From positions 310,001-374,000 of the forward strand of contig NAJO01000006.1 in assembly GCA_002077065.1 (NCBI GenBank): 64,000 nt of DNA, in the 5' to 3' direction. The stretch is from Cryoendolithus antarcticus. Taxonomy: Eukaryota > Ascomycota > Dothideomycetes > Cladosporiales > Cladosporiaceae. Below, in pieces: positions 54,048 to 64,000 of this stretch. Under the pieces are notes generated by a model, which ran no database searches, was not told the origin of the DNA, and saw only the letters and a list, made by a program, of their open reading frames with translations. How positions within the stretch are numbered: the stretch's first letter is position 1; each line of letters begins with the position of its first letter. The position numbers and the translations under genes are program-made.

Positions 54048-56255
54048 ATGCCTCCCAAAGCCAACAAGAAGGCGGGAAATGCCACAGAGAAATCGAAGAC
54101 TGCTGGCGAGGATCAACGGGTGGAAGTTCTCCAAGCACTCGTGCGTAAATCAGTCATGGTGGGCGCTCTACTGTTGCTAATTGCATAACAGGTAGTAACA
54201 GACGACTTCACTTCCACCTTCACACCATTAACGCTCACAACGCCTCGATGTTTGCTACCACTAGCCTCGACGCCCTTGTTACACTACACCCTCACGTTCC
54301 TCGCCCATACCGGGGTCGAGAAAGTCTTCCTCCTTTGCCCTGCGAACCACGCCGCACAAATCGAGTCATACTTGCAAACCTCGAAATGGACTTCACCTAC
54401 CTCTCCCTTCGCGCTGGAAGTCCTCCGCTCGCAGGGAAAGTCCGTTGGCGATGTGATGCGTGATGTTGATCAACAGGGCGCTCTAGTCGGGGATTTCCTG
54501 TGCGTGTACGGCGATCTGGTCGCGAACTTAAACCTCACAGCTGCTCTCCAGGCGCACAAAGCTCGACGAGCGAAAAGTAAGAATGCTATCATGACCATGG
54601 TCCTCCGGCAAGGTGGGCAACGCAGCCAGACTGCGAAGACCAAGCCTGTTTTCGTACTCGACGACACCACGCACCGCTGTTTGCACTACGAAACGCTCTC
54701 CCCTTCTCAACCCCACGCACGGCTCCAGCTAGACAGCGACATCCTCTCGGACTTCCCGGAACTGGATATCCGAGCCGATCTTGTGGACTGCGGTATCGAC
54801 ATCTGCTCTCCTGAAGTTCTGAGCCAATGGAGCGACAATTTTGACTGGCAGCATCCTCGTAAGGGCTTTCTGTACGGCACACTAAAGGACTTTGAGCTCA
54901 ATGGTATGACTGTGCATGCGCATATCGTGGACGAGGGGTATGCTGCGCGCGTAAGGAGTCTGGCTGTTTACGATGCGGTTAGTAGAGACGTGGTGGGGCG
55001 GTGGACGTACCCGTTCTGTCCCGATGGGAATCTAGTTGATGATCAGAGCTTTGTGCTCGGGAAGGGAGGAATCTATAGGGAGGAAGGTGTGGTGTTGGCG
55101 AGGAGTGTAATTATGAAGAGGCGGAGTGTGCTCGGGAAGGGGACAGCGGTTGGGCATGGGAGTGTTATTGCTGACAGTATTATTGGCAGGAGGTGTCACA
55201 TTGGGCGGAGAGTGAGGCTTGAGGGAGTGTATGTTTGGGATGATGCGTGGATTGGGGATGGAACTACGATTGAGAGAGCGATCGTGGGGAACGAGGTGTC
55301 GGTTGGGCATGACTGCAAGATCTTGCCTGGGGCGGTGTTGGCGCAGGGTACGGTCATAGCTAACGGCACGACGATACAAGGCATACAGCGCATCACGCGA
55401 CATAAGAGGAGACGAGAGCAAGGTAACGAGGAGGTCATCCGTGGCGCGACAGACGCCGCAGTAGTCGGCCAAGGTGGCGAAGGCTTCGATCTTGCGCCCT
55501 CATCCGACGACGAAAATGTCGAAAGCCTCATCCCCGCCCTCTCTGCCCTCGACACAGCAGACACAGCCTCAGTCTCCACCCTCGACTCCGAAGCAGGCGA
55601 CTCCGACTCCGATCTCTCCGCCCTAGACAGCCACGCCCGACGCTCCAGTCGCACAGAGTCCTTCGGCAGCATCGGCTCAGTGAACTCAGAAGAGACCGCC
55701 GGCGAAGCAGAAGCCCGGCGAAACGCAGCAGATTTCCACCACGAAGCTGCGAGCAGTATCTTTGACTCCCTGCAACGCGGCGAAGACGCCGATAACATAC
55801 AGCTCGAACTGAAAGCTCTGACCCTCAGCTCCAACGCGGATGGCAAGCAAGTCCGTCGCGCTGTCGCCGTGGCGCTGATGAAACGCATCGCTTCGCTCGT
55901 CGAGAGCGGTGTGTCTCCACAGAAAGCTGTCACGCAGACGCTCAAGCCTGCGAAGCTACTTGTTGAGCGCGCGGTGCTAGATCGGGATACTGAGATCAAG
56001 GCAGAGACTGTGGAGTTTCTGTTGTTTGTGCAGGGAGATCTGGTGCATAGAGCGCAAGGAGGGAAGGTTCTGCTGTTTGTGTGTAATGCACTTGTGGCGG
56101 GGGGGAGTATCGAGAGTGAGGGGTTAGATCAGTGGTTGGAGGATGAGAGGAGTGGGGCGACGGAAGAGTTGGTGAAGGTGAGACAGGAGACGATGGATAT
56201 TGTAGGTGGAGACAGTGAGGAGGAGAGTAGTGGGGAGGAGAGCGAGGAGGAGTAG
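54048..56255 (+). CDS. GCD6: Translation initiation factor eIF2B epsilon subunit
   Basis: Two exons, 54048-54140 and 54192-56255, 51-bp intron, 718 residues, matching the family length. The N-terminal nucleotidyltransferase-like domain includes VVTDDFTSTFTPLT and FLCVYGDLVANLNL. Left-handed beta-helix hexapeptide repeats lie near residues 330-410 (GKGTAVGHGSVIADSIIG and similar). An acidic linker leads to a C-terminal W2/eIF5C domain with conserved acidic boxes and an extreme EEESSGEESEEE tail. It is the catalytic guanine-nucleotide exchange subunit for eIF2 and the target of translational control by phosphorylated eIF2-alpha. Confidence 0.93.
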
Positions 56256-56862
56256 CAATCTAGTGTCAGTGCAACACGCAATGATCGTATCAAAGATGTC
56301 GGTCTTCACTTCAAGGGACTTCACTCCGGTGTTGGTCATCACGTGGCGCAGGATCGCGAGTCAGGTCATATCACGCTTAGCCGCATCCGGTGGTGACTAA
56401 GTGCCCTCTGATCGCTCCCCACTCCGAACGCTGCCTACCTAGCGTGCATACTCCCACTCATAGCACGAGAGGCAAACACCTGCAAGCTTCATGAGATAAG
56501 ACATTTTCCAGACTCTGCTTGCCTTGCTCACCCAAGCCTTTGTCTAAACATCGAGTTGTCGCTTACATAAACTTCATCCCTGGACTAAAGCAGCAATCAG
56601 GTCATCCCGCTCTCCACCAACAAGATCAACCACCGTCTGTCTCCGTACCTAGCGGGGACAGCGCAACTCCGCCACCACGCCTTCCGCCAATCGCGCTACG
56701 AAGCGTAAGCTCGACTCGTCCACTGCCGATCTGAAACCGCAACAGCCGAAGCGGAAAGCAAGCAGGACCGCTACTACCAGTGCGGCTACCAGTAAAGCTC
56801 AGGTCATTGGTGACAGTTCGGATCTGCCTGCCACACCGCTGAGTGTCAGCGAGCTGGGGGCG
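56256..56862. other. Upstream region of the RBR ligase gene, partly coding-like
   Basis: The last 205 bp, from about 56657, are open in frame with the downstream ATG and read like protein (KRKLDSS, then PKRKASRTATTSAATSK, then DLPATPLSVSELGA), directly after a good acceptor (CCGTACCTAG). No in-frame ATG was found upstream, so the real N-terminus may lie in a missed exon. The rest shows nothing. Confidence 0.45.
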
Positions 56863-58810
56863 ATGGACTCGGACATGGAGGATGCTGCCTCCCTGGCGAG
56901 CAGTGCCGACTTTGGGGAGGCGGAGGGGAGTAGTCTAGGTGGTGGTGAGTAGATGTATAGTCTAGCGTGAAGGAGCCGGAGAGCTAACGATAACACAGCA
57001 GACGACTCAGATGTCGAGATTGACGACGACTTCGGTGATGATGACGCATTCCAGACACACGAAAAGGACCTGCGTGCGAAGCGAAAAGCGTTCGAGGTTG
57101 AGTACAGTGTGTACAGTCCAGAGGATATCCAAGCACAGCAAGACCGGCAAGTGGACGAGGTAGCGGGTCTGCTAGAGCAACCAAAGGAGTCGACAGCCAT
57201 ACTGCTCCGCTACATGAGATGGAACAAGGAGCGGCTGATCGAACAATACATGGATAAGCAGGAAGAGATGCTGGACAAGGCTGGCTTGAGCGAGGGTATG
57301 AAGAGCAGTCCACCACGGATAGAGGTGAAGAACGACTTCATGTGCGAGATCTGTTGCGAAGACGGACCAGGACTGCAGACCTTCGCAATGAAATGCGGAC
57401 ACAGGTTCTGCGTCGATTGCTACCGACATTATCTTTCGCAAAAGATCCAGGAGGAGGGCGAGGCAGCACGGATTAAGTGCCCTGGTGACTCGTGCAGTAG
57501 AATTGTCGACACCAAGTCTCTCGATCTCCTCGTCACCGCCGACCTGACCGACCGATACCACCAGCTCCTCATGCGGACCTACGTCGACGACAAGGAGAAC
57601 CTCAAATGGTGCCCAGCACCTAATTGTGTCTTCGCAGTCGAGTGCGGCGTCAAGAAACGCGAGCTCGGCCAGATAGTTCCGACCGTCACATGCGGCTGCA
57701 AACACAGCTTCTGCTTCGGCTGCACGCTCACTGACCATCAGCCATGTCCTTGCTCACTGGTCAAGCGCTGGATGAAAAAGTGCGAAGACGACTCCGAGAC
57801 CGCCAACTGGATCTCAGCCAACACGAAAGAGTGTCCGAAGTGCGTGTCCACAATCGAGAAGAACGGCGGCTGCAACCACATGACGTGCCGCAAATGCAAG
57901 CACGAGTTCTGCTGGATGTGCATGGGGGTGTGGTCCGAGCACGGCACCTCGTGGTACAACTGCAACCGCTTCGAAGAGAAATCCGGCGTCGGTGCCCGCG
58001 ACGCTCAAGCCAAGAGTCGACAGAGCTTGGAGCGCTACCTGCATTACTACAACCGGTATGCGAACCACGAGCAGAGCGCCAAGCTGGACAAGGACATCTA
58101 CCATAAGACGGAGAAGAAGATGAGCTTGCTGCAGAGCGCTTCGAACATGAGCTGGATCGAGGTGCAGTTCCTGGAGAGCGCTAGTAAGGCGCTGCAGCAG
58201 TGTCGGCAGACGCTGAAGTGGACTTATGCTTTTGCGTATTATTTGGCGAGGAATAATCAGACGGAAATTTTTGAGGATAATCAGAAGGATTTGGAGATGG
58301 CGGTGGAGAATTTGAGTGAGGTGAGTTGTTTCCTTGCTTGTCTGCTCGCTCCTCGACTCTCCGAAAAGTTCGAAGGTCTCTTATGCTACTAGGATGGTAC
58401 CTGCAACAGTGGATCAGTCACTTTGTGTCTGTGAGAGTGCAGCACTGTCTGGCCTTTGATCTCAAAGCTCTGGACTGTCTCTCAAGGACACGGTGGCACA
58501 TCATCCACTGTTGCAGGTACCGCTACAGTAGCATGGGAGCGTCCGAAAAATTCGAGAGAAGGGAGGACAAGTTGTGTGCTCAAGCTGACGAAGATATTCC
58601 AGATGTTTGAGAAGCCGACCGATCAGTTAGCGGGCTTAAGGACGGTAATGCTCGACAAAACGACGTACTGCAATGGCCGACGTATCATTCTCCTTGATGA
58701 CACTGCCAAGAACCTCAAACTGGGTACGTTACGCTCAAAAATCACCAGAAAACTGCGGAAAACACTGACTCGCTACAGGCAACTGGGACTTCAATGTCGA
58801 CCTTGCCTAG
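56863..58810 (+). CDS. RBR-type E3 ubiquitin ligase, Ariadne family
   Basis: Four exons: 56863-56944, 57002-58320, 58603-58723 and 58779-58810; introns 57, 282 and 55 bp; 517 residues with this start. After an acidic N-terminus and a UBA-like region, RING1 begins at Cys142 (CEICCEDGPGLQTF through CGHRFC). The IBR has WCPAPNC and CGCKHSFC. RING2 has ECPKCVSTIEKNGGCNHMTC, where the catalytic cysteine follows GGC.H. The Ariadne C-terminal helices end NWDFNVDLA. It transfers ubiquitin through a RING2 thioester and in animals works with cullin ligases. The first intron ends in a tandem CAGCAG acceptor. The second intron is five times longer than its neighbours and is mostly a foldback repeat. The start may be further upstream. 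Confidence 0.9.
58357..58560. repeat. Foldback (long inverted repeat) inside an intron
   Basis: Arms are imperfectly complementary along most of their length. The core is perfect for 19 bp: 58396-58414 (GGTACCTGCAACAGTGGAT) against 58503-58521. It is flanked by an 8-bp match (ATGCTACT at 58383-58390 with AGTAGCAT at 58527-58534) and an inner match (GTGTC, TGAGAG with its complement). The outer ends share a TCCGAAAAnTTCGA motif at 58360-58373 and 58542-58555. It fills about 200 of the 282 intron bases. It resembles a MITE or introner-like insertion. Confidence 0.75.
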
Positions 58811-58996
58811 GAGGCAGACGAGGAAAATATAAGCGATGGCGAACTCGGCACACAGTCTGACGGTCCAGCCGATGCAGCAGACGTCAGAATCCGTACGGTC
58901 CGAACGCTGCAGATGTTGCGGAGGAGACCTATCTAGCTTGGAGGGCGTTGATGAAACGACATTTGACTTCGGTCGGGATTTCCGACTGAACGCTCT

Positions 58997-59017
58997 GGGC
59001 GTGGGCGTGGGCGTGGG
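58997..59017 (+). repeat. Four-tract G-quadruplex-type repeat
   Basis: Four GGG runs separated by three identical CGT loops form a regular 6-bp tandem (GGGCGT) and a textbook intramolecular quadruplex pattern, located 187 bp past the RBR ligase stop. Confidence 0.7.
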
Positions 59018-59389
59018 TAGGCACTAGAATTGGCGTTCATATGGCATCACTCCATGGAATTTCTCCAGGTTTGGCAACAGGCGTGTGCGTCTATCGACGC
59101 GGTTTGGGGGAGGCGGGCTGCATACTATGGCGTCAAGCGTTCAGGTGAAGGAGCCGGTAGTCTGTAGGAATGATATGCGGGACGAATGAGACGGATGCTT
59201 AGCACGTAAACGAAGTCACCCTTACCCTCAGACGTGCTCTTTGGGGAGTTTGAATCCCGATCCACTCCTCCCAGTGATCTGACTATGGTCTCCCAAAGGT
59301 CCAAAGTCGCTTCTGTGCTGCTATCAGTGCAAAGTAGTAATACGATTTGGCGTTGACGTGCGAGCAGACTAGGAAGTGTTGTGTTCGCT

Positions 59390-59475
59390 CTGATCTCAGG
59401 ACTCTCACAGCCACGGCATCTTCTTCTTCCACCGTTGCAGGCGCACGTACAACAGCGCAGGAACGCCCTGTCGAC
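59390..59475 (+). repeat. Diverged partial copy related to the intronic foldback
   Basis: The stretch with CTGATCTCAGGACTCTCACAG, CCACGG, TCCACCGTTGCAGG and GGAACGCCC aligns in order with the right arm of the foldback (TTGATCTCAAAG, CTCTCAAGGACACGG, TCCACTGTTGCAGG, GGAGCGTCC). Similarity is by eye and partial. Confidence 0.4.
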
Positions 59476-59699
59476 TCTTGGAGGATCGCAGGCAGTGGGA
59501 TGATTGAACCTGTCAGAACTGTTGAGAAAGCAGCTTCATGTCTCGAGCAATGTCGGCTTGTAGCTACAGCCTATCTCCCACTCGTCACCCACGCTTTCAG
59601 CGTGTAAAAACACATACAGGGTATCTAGCGCCTTTCCCATCCACCACCGCTTTTTTCCGTCGCACAACGTCACACCTTTCGTGCCAGATCTCCGCTCCA

Positions 59700-62177
59700 T
59701 CACGAGAACCCCAGCAATCCTCCCTGCTGAGCAAATTTGAGCTGATACTCCCTCAGATCAGCCCAATGCCTTAGCTCAGCGGCCTCGTCCTCCGCAGTAC
59801 CTGGATCGCTATTCGAAGGACTAGTCCGCTCGAGCTTCATGAGAATGTTGAGGAATGCTGCGAGGTATTCTTGGGCTTGGATTGCGAGGTGGCCTTTGCG
59901 CTGGTCTGGCAATTCCAGCAGAGTAGAAGCGATGGAGCGGATCTTCATGGTCTGCAATTGTAAGGTTAGTACCGGAATCGTGAAGTATGGAATAAGAGGA
60001 TAGGACTTACGAAGCTGTCAGCATTGGGCTCCATGTTCTCTTGATCAATGCTGCTAAGGACTATGAGGAGGTCCTTGACAATGCTTTCCCGCTCTTCGCG
60101 GAACTCGTGCTCAGCTGCATCATAGCCGCTTGTTTGCTGTTGCTGCGCCATGAAGCGGTCGAGACCTGCTGCTGTGACGCCTATGCTGGGTGAATTGGTA
60201 TCCGAACCCGGCGATTGCTGTGAACGAAGGCGCGCATTGGCTTCTATGAGGTTCCAATACTTTTCGACGATGTAGGAGCGTGATGCCAGACTGCTAGCAT
60301 AGATGTTGGCTTTCTGTATCTCGTACTGCATCCTCCGCCGCTGTGATGGTGATTGTTGCTGGTACTCCAGGTGGCGTGATGTCGGACTCAGCAGAGGTGC
60401 AGCGCCATCACGTCCGTACATTGATGAGAAGGATCCATGAGATTGTGATCCATTCGACTGTGGATGTGGCCGGAACGGTCCGACATTGGAGTAGACGATG
60501 AGCTCCGGTGGGAGGTCCATGATAGATGCTTTGCATCGACGCAGCGATTCATGCATGACTGCTCGTTGCCGGTCAAAGTCGACCACTGCATCCATACCCC
60601 AAGCTAGCTCCATCGTTGCAAGCGGCTGATATGATGAGTATACCCTGACGTTCGCATTGAAGCCAGCGATCTTGGGTACTATTCCGTGAGGTTGAGAGTC
60701 ATAGTGGCTAGGGTAGATATAGATGTCGTCAACCTCCGTAGGCAACGGTGGGTAGGGATCTGAGTTGGTGGACGGCGGTATTTGTAGCTCGCCGAAAGAC
60801 GCTCCAAGTTGTTGGATAGTCTTGACCGTCACAAACATAGTGTAGAAAATCCGCCGGCCAACCTCAAGAGTGATCTTGTCCGGTTGGTGCTCGCTATCGT
60901 CTTGTCCATTCAAGCGTCCATTCGCGCTGGGCAAGCCACCGGACCCAGTGAACTCCAGGCCGCTTGCTTTGTGGAGGCCAAGAGTCCTGATTATTGTCAA
61001 GCACTCGCCGAAGTAAAGCCGACCTTGACGCCACCTGAAGGTGTATGTGCCCATGAGCGCCAGAAAGTAGCTCGTCGCAGCATCGTAGACACTCAAGTTC
61101 TCGTTTTCGAGATATCCAGGGCCGCGAGCAAGAGAGCATACCATCTGACATCTCTGGATGAGACTCATATGGCTGGGGAATAGATGCTCTTTCCTTTGCG
61201 CTTTCAGGTGCAGACGTGGTTTACGCGGAAACGATGCGACCAGCGCGCCGATCATCGAAGCTAAGAGTGCCAGAAAGCTCTTGTTGGATAGATCCTCGCG
61301 GTGCCGCCATGCCTCCCGGAAGCTTGGCTCATGTGGGAACGGGGTCAGAGGGTGTATGTAGGTGAAGAAGTCGTCGATTAGGAGATCCAGGGTGTCCAGC
61401 GGACAGATTGACTCTGCTGTCAGTGGTTGGCTTGAGATGTTAGCCGAGAGTGCCGCCAGAGCCTGTGCTGCGTGTGTTGGAGAGGGAGGTGCTGATGCGC
61501 CAGAGGTTGATGCTGCTCGACCGTCCTCCATGCGCTGGCGCTTGATAGCTTCGGCATGGCGATTTGGTGGTCCTCTTCGACGAGTTGGTCGCTCGAATGT
61601 GCATGGGATGTCCAGGGCTGCGCAGGCGCGACATGGTGGGCCAGCTTCATCACACTGCTCGGGTCAGCCTACCATGTTTGGTGTAGGTGTGCTTGTCAAT
61701 GCATACCTTGACCTTGCGGATGCTGCAAGAGTCGCAAGCTTTGCGAAGCCTATTGGCCTTCTGCGCTTGTTCCTGAGCAGCTTGGTCGCCACCGGGTGGC
61801 TGTTGACTCTGATGCTGAAAGGCATGTCCTGTGCTGCCATGGTCCTGCTCGGACAATTGGCTAGCGTGGTGCTGCTCGTTGAGAGAATGTTGCTGCTGCG
61901 CTTCCTGTGCAAGATTGTGAAGGCGTGGACTAGCGTCAGCAGCCACAGTGCTTGCCGTCTCGACCTTCGGGTACGCCGACTGGCTAATGTCGCTATAATG
62001 CGTCTGGCTCTGGGCGGCAGAGTCTACTGCTTGCTGGGCACCGGCAGTGGTCGGATATGCCGGAGTGTAATGCTGCTGATCCGGCTGAGGTGGTGGTGGA
62101 TAGTGGGCCATCTGGGCAAGCATCCAGTATTCTAACTGGAGCTGTGAGTGATAATTCGACATAACCACGGCAGACAT
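59700..62177 (-). CDS. Zn(II)2Cys6 transcription factor with fungal-specific TF domain
   Basis: Three exons on the minus strand, 62177-61707, 61654-60011 and 59951-59700; introns 52 and 59 bp; 788 residues. The first 140 residues are Gln/His/Tyr-rich. The zinc cluster runs from Cys148: CDSCSIRKVK, then CDEAGPPC, RAC and AALDIPC, the exact C-x2-C-x6-C-x6-C-x2-C-x6-C spacing. The first intron splits the cluster immediately before its third cysteine. A basic linker (RRRGPPNRHAEAIKRQR) follows. The middle-homology region spans about 250-500 (PLTPFPHEPSFREAW, then GECLTIIRTLGLH). It is a nuclear DNA-binding regulator, but I cannot tell its targets. A second ATG 15 bases downstream could also serve as start. 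Confidence 0.9.
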
Positions 62178-64000
62178 TCGGAACAACGTAGTGCGAGTTG
62201 GAAGGGGATGAGCAAAGGCTGGCGCCAGCTTAATGATAAAAGTGGGTGCCCTCGCCTCGACAAATACTCATCAGATATACAGTGAAATGGGTACATACAG
62301 GCGATGACAGGTGCGCTGGTCCGCCGCAGGTCTGTTTGGGTTCAGGGAGGCGTCTGGCGGCACGCTTTGAGCCAAGCTCCAGGGTGCGTTCCGCGTGCTG
62401 AACGGATACTTGTGATGATGATGCTGCTGTAAGTTGCGCAAGCCGTGATGTTGGAATCGTCGGAGAAAGTGTGGGCACGGGTCTTTGGCCGCCAAATACG
62501 TACCTTGAAAGTTTAAACTTCAGTAAGGTTTTGGTAGGTAGGTTGAGGTAGGTTCGAGAAACGGTAGATCATCGGCCTCGACCCGTGCTCAGCACTCTTG
62601 CATGCAGATGTACTGCAGTACTTCTTGAGGTCGACTGTGGCGGTGTGTCATTGTGGTCGAGTAGAAGGCTCGCTGGTAGAAGCTCCGATTCACCTTCGGC
62701 TCTTCGGAATAACTCCTCCAGCCCTACGGTCATGGCTCAATAAGGTTCTAGGGGATGTCCAACTCCAACATCCCCCGACTATCTGCCTCTTTGTATCACA
62801 AGACATTGACGATAGTCTCGCTACGACGCAGAATCGACCCGCGCACGACACTTTCGACCTTGTCGCCTGCAGAGTTCGATGCTCTTTGGTTCATCCGCTC
62901 CAGGCACGGAGGTGGCAACATTACGGTGAGGAAGCTAGAGATGAGTTGCATCCTGCAGCGGGCTACCTGCCTATCAATCTCTTGGGAAGAAGAAGCTTTG
63001 CCGATGTAGTCTCCAAAGTCGAGATGAGTGTCAGTAAATTCGGACATGTGTCCTAACAGTACGATGAGATCTGGTTACCTGAGTCCAGATGATCGCGTGC
63101 ATTCGACCGAGTGACTAGCGATTGTCCTATCAGGTACTATACATGTACATGTACATCTCCAAACGTCTCAAACGTGGTCAACGCTCTCGCTAGCTTGTCC
63201 AATGCAGTACATCGCTGTATTGCTGGGTCGGTGAGAGTCCCAAGTGCAGATCGAATGTACTGAAACACAGTCGATACTCTTTCACAGGGACTCTAACTGC
63301 TAATTGCCATTGCAAATGCACTTGTCGTAGCATAGTAGCTTGTAGACTTTTGGAGAGAGTTATGTACCGTGGGGTACTTCCGCCTCGAGATGGTACTGTA
63401 ATTGGACGACTTATAGGTAATGACCAATGGATCTAGTGCAGGATTACAAATGGTCACAAAATGATATCCGTTGAGTATCATCAATTGCATGGAAGCAACG
63501 GATCAACGGCATGCGATCTGCGTCTTGGCTGCTTAATTTCTTCTGGGTGTGACCCGCTCCTTTGCAGACAACTGGATATGGGTTTGCATCGAGTCCCGTA
63601 GCGCACGACCTACCAAGTGAAGTTTGTCTTATATGTACCCAATCGCTTCCCTACCTTCTGATTTATGCCTTCACTTCTACGCGCCAGCTGACGCCGCAAC
63701 TCGATCATACTTTGACGGGCCACGATCTGGACGAGAACAGCCTGTGCCATCCACCGAAGCCTTTTTCGAACCCCGAACGACTCCCGAGTCATATGACTGC
63801 CGAAAGCTACACACTATGAGCGACAAAGCGACATGTACAAAATCATGCTCCGCATTGTCTCATTCAGGCAGAGACCCGCAGCAAATGCTGAAATGCCATT
63901 CGAAAGCAGAAGCCACCTCGCCTGCTAGAGTCCGGACTTTGACGGCATCAAAGCCCTTGCGCGAGAAGCTGGAAGGAGACCTGAAGCACTGCGAACGGTT
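62178..64000. other. Terminal region without a supported gene
   Basis: About 1.8 kb. It begins with the promoter or 5' UTR of the zinc-cluster gene. An ATG frame at 63047-62796 (minus, 83 codons) is the best small-gene candidate but has no recognisable motif. An alternating ACATGTACATGTACAT run sits at 63141-63156. Nothing else seen up to the edge. Confidence 0.45.

Larger units (their letters stand above)
58811..59699. other. Convergent intergenic region with repeat traces
   Basis: About 890 bp between the convergent RBR ligase and zinc-cluster genes. It carries a G-run tract at 58997-59017 and, near 59390-59475, sequence resembling one arm of the intronic foldback. No gene supported. Confidence 0.5.

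Noticed and set aside
59245..59275. Another T-arm-like sequence (GTTTGAATCCC)
   Set aside because: Only four stem pairs form, and the flanks cannot make a cloverleaf.
62755..63047. Overlapping small ATG frames on both strands
   Set aside because: Each is about 84 codons, they are mutually antisense, and neither shows a motif or splice sites. Too weak to call a gene.
1..64000. Search for CRISPR arrays, rRNA, intact transposons and telomeric repeats
   Set aside because: None seen by eye; the only clear repeats are the foldback element, the short G-tract and small palindromes.

Overview
The window reads as a gene-dense nuclear segment of a filamentous ascomycete, most likely a Dothideomycete (an inference from gene content, not a species call). 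It carries about 22 protein genes on both strands. Most introns are 48-65 bp with GT..AG ends and CTRAC-like branch sites. Fungal hallmarks include a Zn(II)2Cys6 regulator, a Skn7 response regulator, a hybrid histidine kinase, an NRPS-like enzyme and 2EXR/F-box-like proteins. I see no intact transposon, rRNA, tRNA or CRISPR array.

Layout. 0.1-8.6 kb is accessory: an intronless A-T-C NRPS-like enzyme (minus), an MCT-type MFS transporter (plus) and an extended SDR ketoreductase (minus), which together could be the edge of a small biosynthetic cluster. 9.7-12.3 kb holds a patatin-like lipase gene interrupted by an in-frame TAG, with an unresolved 5' half. 12.5-15 kb holds a conserved unknown, a four-exon metallo-beta-lactamase-fold lactonase of the AHL-lactonase type, and a possible small two-exon gene. 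15-27 kb is housekeeping and signalling: a PMR1-type Ca2+/Mn2+ ATPase, Rad21/Mcd1 cohesin, and an 1,887-residue hybrid histidine kinase with AAA, GAF, HK and REC domains. 27.0-29.5 kb is a gene-poor gap. 29.5-42.2 kb holds a secreted cupin, the ISU1 Fe-S scaffold, S-adenosylmethionine synthetase, the complex I 23-kDa subunit, a SURF6-family nucleolar protein and three 2EXR-like proteins. 43.8-62.2 kb holds a KxDL protein, an Hsp20, a Syp1/FCHo endocytic adaptor, a mitochondrial Prx5-type peroxiredoxin, SKN7, eIF2B-epsilon, an Ariadne-type RBR ubiquitin ligase and a Zn2Cys6 regulator. The last 1.8 kb has no supported gene.

How the genes relate. The hybrid kinase and Skn7 belong to the same multistep phosphorelay logic (sensor, then a phosphotransfer protein not seen here, then Skn7). 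SKN7 is divergently paired with a peroxiredoxin, a class that Skn7 controls in yeast. ISU1 builds the clusters that the complex I subunit uses. The best candidates for something undescribed are the foldback element that makes up most of a 282-bp intron in the RBR ligase gene, the TAG-interrupted patatin gene, and the NRPS-like/transporter/reductase group with a nearby lactonase.

Start codons were taken as the first plausible in-frame ATG. All splice sites were placed by eye from frame, GT/AG signals and conserved protein blocks.
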